Shown here: piece after piece, positions 13,641 to 19,212 of the stretch
Layout: every line of letters begins with the position of its first letter
Numbering within the stretch: position 1 is the first letter of the stretch
Assembly: GCA_002390045.1 (NCBI GenBank)
Contig: DGSB01000077.1
Span: 53,525-72,736, forward strand
Length of the DNA stretch: 19,212 nt
Origin: Fibrobacter sp. UBA4373
Lineage (GTDB): Bacteria > Fibrobacterota > Fibrobacteria > Fibrobacterales > Fibrobacteraceae
Direction of reading: 5' to 3'
Translations under genes and position numbers: made by a program
Notes under the pieces: model-generated
Database searches by the model: none
What the model was told of the DNA's origin: nothing
The model's input: only the letters and a program-made list of their open reading frames with translations

Positions 13641-14468
13641 CTAAAAAAGTCCGTTTAAAATCAAAGCGAGAAGCCCGATGACCATAGCGAGCTTTGTCAT
13701 TTTTTGCGCGGAACGGTATTGCTTTTGAAAAGTCTTTCGAATGATGAAAATGCAGATGGGAATGAATGGAAGAAGTAAAAGCAAGAATGCCGGCTGGAAC
13801 CAGTGGAGAAGTACAGGCATCGGTACGGAAAAAAGTCCGAATCCAATGACGAGGCTTGCGAGAATCTCCGCTTCACGATTCCCGGCGATCAAGGGGAATG
13901 TCGCGATTCCGGCTTTTAAATCGCCGTCGGCGTCTTCTAGATCTTTTAAAATTTCACGGGCGAGAGTGAACAAAAAAGCGAAACTTGCTGTTGCGTATAG
14001 AGGCTCAAACGTCGCTTGAGAAAGGAGCATGGCCCGAAAGATCGGCGTTGCGCAAAGAAGGGCGACTGTCACGTTTTTCAAAAGCGGAATCTGCTTCAAA
14101 AATTGATCGTATAAAAAAAGCAGAATGAGGACGCTTGCAAAAAATCCGAGATGAACCAGGTGCTGCGTTCCTGGAATGGCGGCGACGGCGAGCGAGAGGA
14201 CAATGCAGACGATGCTTGCGATTTTTGCCATTCTTGGCGTTACCTTCCCTGAAGGAAGGGGACGGTTCGGCTGATTGATTTTGTCTGTTTCGATATCCAG
14301 CAGATCGTTGTAAATGTTGCCAAAGGCAATCGCAAAAGCGAAGGCGAGAGCGTCGGCGATAAAGCTAAAAAAGGAAAAAGTTCCCTTCGAAAGGAAGTAT
14401 CCGACAGCAAGGGTCATGACTGCAATGACGATATTTCCGATTCGGGTCATTTTTAAAAGCGCAAGCAT
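13641..14468 (-). CDS. UbiA-family prenyltransferase
   Basis: A 275-residue membrane protein (ATG at 14468; a TTG two codons upstream is less likely). It has about eight membrane segments and both aspartate-rich motifs: ND at 54-55 with D58 and D62 in the first, and D176, D179, D183 in the second (KDLEDADGD). These bind magnesium and the prenyl diphosphate. The sequence around the second motif (REILKDLEDADGDLKAGI) resembles digeranylgeranylglyceryl-phosphate synthase-like members more than ubiquinone or menaquinone prenyltransferases, so it might transfer a polyprenyl chain to a glycerol-phosphate or similar head. This is inference; a MenA or heme-O synthase relative cannot be excluded. Upstream space to rsgA is only 47 bases and A+T rich. 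Confidence 0.82.
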   Translation of the reverse strand: MLALLKMTRIGNIVIAVMTLAVGYFLSKGTFSFFSFIADALAFAFAIAFGNIYNDLLDIETDKINQPNRPLPSGKVTPRMAKIASIVCIVLSLAVAAIPGTQHLVHLGFFASVLILLFLYDQFLKQIPLLKNVTVALLCATPIFRAMLLSQATFEPLYATASFAFLFTLAREILKDLEDADGDLKAGIATFPLIAGNREAEILASLVIGFGLFSVPMPVLLHWFQPAFLLLLLPFIPICIFIIRKTFQKQYRSAQKMTKLAMVIGLLALILNGLF

Positions 14469-14515
14469 ATGCAAAAGATAAAAAAGAGATTTGGAAATAT
14501 TCTAAATTTAAGACG

Positions 14516-15634
14516 ATGAATCACGAACTCGACAATGACGAACAGGAAGAAGAACGTTCCGGACGCACTTTCCGCCGCGATGCCCGTGCGCGTCGTGTGA
14601 ATACAATGGAAATGTGGAAACGCGGAACTCTCGATGATCGTCCCATCAAGGAACGTTGGAGCCGTGAATTCAAAAAGCCGAAAATTAAAAAAATCAAGGA
14701 TCCTTCGGAAAAATTCGATGCGGATGATTCCGTGGAAGGCTTGGTTTTGGAAGTTCACCGCAGAACCTGTGTCGTGAGACTGCCAAACGGAGAAAGCGTG
14801 AATGCGACATACCGGGCCGCGGTCGTTTACGAGTTGAAGGAATTTCCGGTTGTGGGGGACCAGGTAATCATTGCCCGCGCAAAGAATGCGGAGGAAGATG
14901 CTCCTTATTCGTTGCTTCGAGTTTTGCCTCGCCGGTCTGCGCTGGTACGTCCCGGTCCCAAGGACAAGTCTCGCAGGGAACTTGTTCTTGCGTCGAACAT
15001 CGACCAGGTTGTGGTGGTTTCGAGCGTTGCCGAGCCTCCGTTCAATTATGGTTTTGCCGACCGTTTTTTACTGGCGGCGAACCTTTGCAATTTACCGCTT
15101 GTCATGGTCTTGAACAAGACGGACCTGGTAGAAGAAATCCCGCAAGACGTTAAGGATTTTATTTCGATTGTCGACAAGTTCATCTGCGTGAGTTGCAAAT
15201 CGGGCAAGGGCCTCGATGAACTGCGCGATGTCTTAAAGGGAAAAAATTCCGTCCTTTCCGGAAAAAGCGGAGTCGGAAAATCAAGCCTTGTGAATGCGCT
15301 TGTGCCGGATGCTCAACTGAATGTGGGCGAAGTCCGGGAACTCGATGGCAAAGGGCGTCATACGACAACTTCGTCGAGCCTTTTTGACTTGCCGTTTGGC
15401 GGTCGAATTATCGATACCCCGGGGATCCGCGAACTGGGTGTCGCAGAAATGGAAGGGCACGACTTGGCTCGCTCTTTCCCTGGATTTTTCCCGGGTGAAC
15501 TGTTTACGTGCAAGTACAATGACTGCATGCATATTAACGAACCTGGCTGCGATGTGCTTGCCCGTGTGGAATCGGGCGAAATTCCGAAAGCCCGTTATGC
15601 AAGTTACTTGCGCATTTTGAACTCGGAAGAATAA
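14516..15634 (+). CDS. rsgA: Ribosome small-subunit-dependent GTPase A, RsgA
   Basis: A circularly permuted GTPase that helps the late maturation of the 30S ribosomal subunit. The 372-residue protein has an OB fold (about 72-140), then the permuted G motifs: NKTD (200-203, G4), GKSGVGKSS (249-257, G1), DTPG (300-303, G3), and the C-terminal zinc motif C332, C337, H339, C345. A charged extension of about 70 residues, acidic then strongly basic (GREF-like Lys/Arg runs around 44-61), precedes the OB fold; it is longer than in E. coli or Bacillus. The ATG at 14516 lacks a clear Shine-Dalgarno. The gene is transcribed divergently from the UbiA-type gene. Confidence 0.96.
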   Translation: MNHELDNDEQEEERSGRTFRRDARARRVNTMEMWKRGTLDDRPIKERWSREFKKPKIKKIKDPSEKFDADDSVEGLVLEVHRRTCVVRLPNGESVNATYRAAVVYELKEFPVVGDQVIIARAKNAEEDAPYSLLRVLPRRSALVRPGPKDKSRRELVLASNIDQVVVVSSVAEPPFNYGFADRFLLAANLCNLPLVMVLNKTDLVEEIPQDVKDFISIVDKFICVSCKSGKGLDELRDVLKGKNSVLSGKSGVGKSSLVNALVPDAQLNVGEVRELDGKGRHTTTSSSLFDLPFGGRIIDTPGIRELGVAEMEGHDLARSFPGFFPGELFTCKYNDCMHINEPGCDVLARVESGEIPKARYASYLRILNSEE

Positions 15635-15716
15635 AGTTTAAGCATTCCTTTGCCTTCTCCACAAGCGCAAAATAAAGACTGTTGTTGCCTAAATTCAGAT
15701 CGTTTGGATTGCACTT

Positions 15717-16292
15717 TTAAGAATTTTTTGGATGGGCGAAAATTTTGTCTACCAATTCTTCAAATTCCGAATACGCAAAAGTTCCTTTGAGATCTTTTAA
15801 CGCGGTTACTAAACCGCGATAGTGCCACTCATGTTCTTTGACGTCGGTTACGTGGAAAATTTTCCAGAGTTCGTCGCCTTTTTGGACAAAGTCCCGGTAG
15901 ATGATTCTCGCATTGCTCAGTTTGTCGCCAAGGGCGACGATTTTTGCGTCACGGCTGGCGTGAGAAAGTCTGTCGATGGCCGCTTGCTTTCGAGAGTGCC
16001 AGGAATCCTCTTCGCTTACGCCCTCCATCAATACGTCGGATTCTTCTTCGACAAGTTTTGCAACTCGGGGCCCAAATTCTCGGCGGATATCGTCTAAAGA
16101 AACTTCTGTATCTTCGACGGTGTCGTGCAAAACCGCGGCGGCCAAAAGTTCTTGGTCCGAAGTCATCGTGGCGACGATTTCTACGGCTTCCATCGGATGA
16201 ACGATGTAGGGGAACGTTTTCCCACGTCGCGCGGTACCTGCATGCGCTTTGACCGCAAAGACGATTGCTTTATCGAGAATGCTTGTATCCAT
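15717..16292 (-). CDS. Stand-alone HD-domain (p)ppGpp hydrolase-like protein
   Basis: A 191-residue cytoplasmic protein consisting of a single HD hydrolase domain. The residues of the Rel/SpoT hydrolase site are present: RRGKTFPYIVHP (22-33) with H32, HDTVEDT (56-62) with H56, D57, E60 and D61, and DKLSNAR (123-129) with D123. There is no synthetase, TGS or ACT domain, so it resembles the small alarmone hydrolases (MESH1-like). Such enzymes remove the 3' diphosphate of (p)ppGpp in a manganese-dependent way. Other substrates are possible. GGAGGG lies 6 bases before the ATG at 16292, an excellent start. The 82 bases between it and the convergent rsgA show no obvious terminator hairpin. Confidence 0.8.
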   Translation of the reverse strand: MDTSILDKAIVFAVKAHAGTARRGKTFPYIVHPMEAVEIVATMTSDQELLAAAVLHDTVEDTEVSLDDIRREFGPRVAKLVEEESDVLMEGVSEEDSWHSRKQAAIDRLSHASRDAKIVALGDKLSNARIIYRDFVQKGDELWKIFHVTDVKEHEWHYRGLVTALKDLKGTFAYSEFEELVDKIFAHPKNS

Positions 16293-16348
16293 ATAAGCCC
16301 TCCTTTTTCAAAATATAACGCAGAATTTTGGCCGTTGCCAAAAAAACG

Positions 16349-16381
16349 AAAAAAATCCCGCCGTGCGGGCGGGACTTTTTT
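16349..16381. terminator. Terminator after citrate synthase
   Basis: TCCCGCC (16356-16362) pairs with GGCGGGA (16368-16374), loop GTGCG, with an A-run on the left (16349-16355) and a T-run on the right (16376-16381). On the minus strand it lies 20 bases past the gltA stop, separating that operon from the HD-domain gene. Confidence 0.9.
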
Positions 16382-16393
16382 GAATTTGGAAAA

Positions 16394-17686
16394 TTAACCG
16401 CGATCATCGATCGGGAGCCACGGACGTTCCGTGTATCCCGTGTAAATCTGACGCGGACGGTTAATCTTCGACAGAGGATCGTCGTGCATTTCCTTCCAGT
16501 GGGCAATCCAACCCGGGAGACGTCCGATGGCGAACATTACGGTGAGCATGTTCGTCGGGATTCCCATGGCATGGTAGAGAATGCCGGAGTAGAAGTCTAC
16601 GTTCGGATAAAGCTTGCGTTCAATGAAGTAGTCGTCCTTGAGGGCTGCTTCTTCGAGTTCGCTTGCAATGTCGAGCAGCGGATCGTCGATATGTTCACGG
16701 TCGAAGATCGTGTGGACGAGTCCCTTGAGAACCTTGGCACGCGGGTCATAGTTCTTGTAAACGCGATGACCGAAGCCGTAGAGCTTGAACGGATCCTTCT
16801 TGTCCTTAGCCTTTTCGATGACCTGCTTGACCGTGAGACCGCTCTGGTGAATCTTCATCAAAGTTTCGAGGGCGGCCTGGTTTGCACCACCGTGGAGCGG
16901 ACCCCACAAAGCGCAGATGCCTGCGCAGATACTTGCGTAAAGGCTTGCCTGGGAGCTTCCGACCATACGGACTGTCGAAGTCGAACAGTTCTGTTCGTGG
17001 TCCGCATGAACGATCAGAAGAACATTCAAGGCATGGACGAAAAGCGGATCGACGTTGTAAGGCTTTGCCTTGCTCGAGAACATCATGTTGAGGAAGTTCG
17101 AGCAGTAGCTCTTTTCGGCGTCCGGATATACGAACGGTTCACCGATGCTTGCCTTGTAAGAGAAGGCGGCGATCGTGCGCACCTTGGAAATCAGGCTTGC
17201 TACGGTCAGGTTGAACACGTCCTGCTTGCTTTCGTCGTCATAGAAGCGCGGGGTGAAAAGACCGAGCGCATTCACGACGGCACCGAGAATGCCCATCGGG
17301 TGAGCCGAAGGCGGCATTTCGCGGAAAAAGTTCAGCAGGTTTTCGTGAATCAAGGCGTTTTCCGTCAGAAGACGGCGGAAGGAGCCAAGTTCTTCTCGTG
17401 TCGGAAGGTTTCCGTAAATGAGGAGCCATGCCGTTTCCGGGAATGTCGTGTATGCGGCGAGATCTTCGATATTGTATCCACGATAACGAAGAATGCCTTT
17501 TTCACCATCCACAAAGGTAATCTGGCTCTTTGTACTACCCGTATTTGTGTAGCCGTAGTCCAGCGTGACAAGACCCGACTCCTTGCGGAGCTTGGAAATG
17601 TCGATCGCCTTTTCGTTTTCCGTTCCAGTTACGAGAGGAAGGTTGTAGTCCTTTCCGTCGTAGTTCAAGGTAGCGAAATCGGGCAT
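16394..17686 (-). CDS. gltA: Citrate synthase, GltA type
   Basis: Condenses oxaloacetate and acetyl-CoA to citrate at the entry of the TCA cycle. The 430-residue protein has the catalytic triad in its standard contexts: H265 (GPLHGGAN), H307 (GFGHRVYK) and D364 (NVDFYSG). The length and the N-terminal beta-rich region are those of the larger, E. coli-like form that is usually hexameric and NADH-sensitive. AAGGAGG lies before the ATG at 17686, an excellent ribosome-binding site. The gene starts 11 bases after the aminotransferase stop, so both are one transcript, ending at the terminator near 16365. The proximity couples oxaloacetate-consuming citrate formation with amino-group exchange. Confidence 0.97.
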   Translation of the reverse strand: MPDFATLNYDGKDYNLPLVTGTENEKAIDISKLRKESGLVTLDYGYTNTGSTKSQITFVDGEKGILRYRGYNIEDLAAYTTFPETAWLLIYGNLPTREELGSFRRLLTENALIHENLLNFFREMPPSAHPMGILGAVVNALGLFTPRFYDDESKQDVFNLTVASLISKVRTIAAFSYKASIGEPFVYPDAEKSYCSNFLNMMFSSKAKPYNVDPLFVHALNVLLIVHADHEQNCSTSTVRMVGSSQASLYASICAGICALWGPLHGGANQAALETLMKIHQSGLTVKQVIEKAKDKKDPFKLYGFGHRVYKNYDPRAKVLKGLVHTIFDREHIDDPLLDIASELEEAALKDDYFIERKLYPNVDFYSGILYHAMGIPTNMLTVMFAIGRLPGWIAHWKEMHDDPLSKINRPRQIYTGYTERPWLPIDDRG

Positions 17687-17697
17687 GATGCCTCCTT

Positions 17698-18996
17698 TTA
17701 CTTGGATTTGAGAGCTAGGATCGCGTGGTACACGTTGTCAAAGAGCTGCGGCAATTTCGCAGTCGGCACCGCCGAGAATGCGAGACGGAGAAGCCCCTTG
17801 AGCATGATGGTACCCGTGCTGTAGTTCTGAAGAAGTTCTACACGAGCGGCTTCTGCATCGACGCCCTTCGGCTTGACGCACATAAAGTAACCGCTGTTGA
17901 ACGGCATAGGTTCGAAAGCTTCGGAATATTCCGGATGAGCGGCAAGCGTTTCCTTGATGATGTCGTAACGCTTCTTCAACACGGCATACTTTTCTTCCTT
18001 TTCCTTCACGTATTCTGGGCTGTTGTATGCAGCGAGGAGGATACGCTGGGAAATGTTCGGAGCGTTGGAAATGTTGCCACGGACGGCGCCTGCAGCCTTG
18101 CTTTCGAGAGCCTTAAGCTGTTCCGGAGTTGCACCCTTGAAACCGAAAGTCATGAAGCCCACGCGGAAGCCCCAGACGTAATCTTCCTTCGTCGGACCGT
18201 CGAGCTTCACAGCGAGAACGTCCTTGTGGGCGTCCACGAGCTTCGTGAAGAGAGATTCGCGGGTCACGCCGTCTTCGTATACCAGTCCGAAGTAAGCGTC
18301 ATCGAGGAGGGCGACAACCTTGTTGCCCTTTTCGGCTGCGCGGACGAGGACTTCGGTAATCTTCTTGGCTTCTTCTTCGGTAGCGGTGTAGCCGGTCGGG
18401 TTGTTCGGGAAGTTCAAGAGGAGAACTTTCTTGCCGATGCCACCCTTGTTCAATGCTTCTTCGAGAGCATCGACGTCAAAACCGCCGTTCTTGAAGGTGT
18501 TGTAGGTCTGAATTTTGGCACCGTAAGCGTTTTCGAACACGAGTTCGTAGTTGTCCCAGTAAAGATCCGGAATGATGACCTTGTCGTTCGGATCGAGGAA
18601 CAGGTAACCGGCCATGGAAATGGCGTGCGTCAAAGCGGAAGTGACGACCGGACGGGAGAAGGACTTGCCTTCGAGGCTCGGATTCTTGCGGATGATTTGA
18701 GCCTTCCAGGCGTCGCGGAGATCCGGGTTACCGTAGCTCGGAGCGTAGAGGAAGGACTGCTTTGGCATGTTCAAAGACTTCATGACGCTCGGAAGGACGA
18801 GCGGTGTGCCGTCATCTTCGAGAGCGGTACCGATCGTTGCGTTGATTTCCTTGCCTTTTGCTTCGGCGCCCTGGCCAAGAATACCCTTGCTAGGGAAGAA
18901 TATGGCTTTGCCTTTTTCGGAAAGCATTTGAAGAATGGAAGCTCCGTTAGCGGAGAGGTCGCTGTTGAGCGTTTCGGCAAGAGGATTAAGAGTCAT
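17698..18996 (-). CDS. PLP-dependent aminotransferase, class I/II fold
   Basis: A 432-residue cytoplasmic fold-type I aminotransferase. NNPTG (198-202), DDAYF (232-236) and the PLP lysine K270 in GPTKEDYVWGFRVG are clear, with R278 following. It belongs to the aspartate/aromatic type, but the exact substrate is not readable; the citrate synthase downstream would suit an enzyme that interconverts aspartate and oxaloacetate or glutamate and 2-oxoglutarate. The ATG at 18996, preceded by AAGGA about 10 bases upstream, is preferred over an upstream in-frame codon at 19059 that would lie inside the gmk terminator. It begins the aminotransferase-gltA operon. Confidence 0.88.
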   Translation of the reverse strand: MTLNPLAETLNSDLSANGASILQMLSEKGKAIFFPSKGILGQGAEAKGKEINATIGTALEDDGTPLVLPSVMKSLNMPKQSFLYAPSYGNPDLRDAWKAQIIRKNPSLEGKSFSRPVVTSALTHAISMAGYLFLDPNDKVIIPDLYWDNYELVFENAYGAKIQTYNTFKNGGFDVDALEEALNKGGIGKKVLLLNFPNNPTGYTATEEEAKKITEVLVRAAEKGNKVVALLDDAYFGLVYEDGVTRESLFTKLVDAHKDVLAVKLDGPTKEDYVWGFRVGFMTFGFKGATPEQLKALESKAAGAVRGNISNAPNISQRILLAAYNSPEYVKEKEEKYAVLKKRYDIIKETLAAHPEYSEAFEPMPFNSGYFMCVKPKGVDAEAARVELLQNYSTGTIMLKGLLRLAFSAVPTAKLPQLFDNVYHAILALKSK

Positions 18997-19028
18997 AGTG
19001 GTATGTCCTTGAGGAATTTTCCAGCGCG

Positions 19029-19060
19029 CAAAGATAAAAAAATCCCTTCGCACTCGCAAA
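19029..19060 (-). promoter_or_regulatory. Bacteroidetes-like promoter of the aminotransferase-gltA operon
   Basis: On the minus strand TTTG (19060-19057), 20 bases, then TATCTTTG (19036-19029) match the TTTG-N19-21-TAnnTTTG promoter of Bacteroidetes at all fixed positions. It would give a leader of about 25-30 bases before the ATG at 18996. The -33 element lies inside the gmk terminator hairpin. Confidence 0.5.
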
Positions 19061-19068
19061 GGGATTTT
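19036..19068 (-). terminator. Terminator of guanylate kinase gene
   Basis: AAAATCCCTT (19039-19048) pairs with AAGGGATTTT (19059-19068), and the minus-strand T-run (complement of A at 19036-19042) follows. It starts 21 bases past the gmk stop codon. Confidence 0.8.
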
Positions 19069-19088
19069 GCTTGATTTTCGGTTGCAAA

Positions 19089-19212
19089 TTATGCAGAAAG
19101 GATTTTCCGTAGCTGATCTGCGGCTTTCTCCAGGTCGTCGTTGACGATTGTGTATTCGTACTTGCCCTGGGTTTTCGCAAATTCCATTTCTTTTTTGGCG
19201 TTTTTGAGACGG
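19089..19212 (-). CDS. gmk: Guanylate kinase, C-terminal 40 residues (cut by window edge)
   Basis: The minus strand encodes 40 residues ending in a TAA at 19091-19089. The partial protein contains the guanylate kinase C-terminal pattern: RLKNAKKEMEFA, then a YEYTIVNDDLEKA stretch, in which NDDLE is the conserved signature. Guanylate kinase converts GMP to GDP with ATP, completing purine nucleotide supply alongside purF. The 5' part, including the P-loop, lies beyond the right edge. It is too short for a gene caller unless the next window is added, but the match is clear. Confidence 0.85.
   Translation of the reverse strand, partial: RLKNAKKEMEFAKTQGKYEYTIVNDDLEKAADQLRKILSA

Noticed and set aside
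16328..19074. Two long plus-strand open frames (498 and 449 codons) opposite gltA and the aminotransferase
   Set aside because: Both are mirror frames of genes with full catalytic motifs on the minus strand; they lack start signals and recognisable domains.
1..19212. CRISPR arrays, insertion sequences, integrase or phage genes, attachment sites
   Set aside because: I found no direct-repeat array, transposase or integrase motif. The tRNA at 8238 is followed by its own terminator and normal core genes, with no sign of an integrated element.

Overview
This is an ordinary chromosomal stretch, densely packed with housekeeping and transport genes. There is no sign of phage, transposon, plasmid or CRISPR. 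The base composition is moderate, and the genome looks Gram-negative. The gene set and protein style point to the FCB superphylum, most likely Fibrobacter or a close relative. This is recognition-level inference: I could not run a search. One intergenic region carries a Bacteroidetes-like promoter (TTTG, 20 nt, TATCTTTG), which fits that placement.

Layout. Positions 1-208 hold no protein gene, but may encode a short non-coding RNA ending in a terminator. Next come a divergent cation diffusion facilitator homologue (209-1186, minus) and a membrane processive family 2 glycosyltransferase (1252-2817, minus). A compact plus-strand cassette of three poorly known genes follows (2901-4386): a TusA-domain protein with an unknown N-terminal region, a small SGNH-hydrolase-like protein whose nucleophile position reads Glu, and a four-cysteine zinc-ribbon-like protein. 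Converging on it is a minus-strand dnaG-sufC-sufD operon (8147-4435). A plus-strand tRNA gene with a CAU anticodon and its own strong terminator lies upstream of dnaG.

From 14468 down to 8374 runs a long minus-strand series: a UbiA-type prenyltransferase, an anchored HExxH peptidase, purF, azlC-azlD (branched-chain amino acid exporter), an NSS-family amino acid transporter, and a 34-residue MetS-like small subunit that shares one base with the transporter gene. rsgA (14516-15634, plus) is transcribed away from this series. It converges on a stand-alone HD-domain (p)ppGpp-hydrolase-like gene. The right end has an aminotransferase-citrate synthase operon (minus) and the last 40 codons of guanylate kinase.

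How the genes work together: several share central functions. These are purine synthesis (purF, gmk), Fe-S assembly (sufCD; PurF here keeps the four Cys positions of the Fe-S type), replication and ribosome maturation (dnaG, rsgA), alarmone turnover (HD hydrolase, probably acting with nucleotide pools), entry to the TCA cycle (gltA) and amino-acid flux (aminotransferase, azlCD, NSS transporter). The parts most worth a second look are the 2901-4386 cassette, sufCD without an adjacent sufB, the metal-site substitutions in the CDF homologue, and the possible small RNA at the left end.
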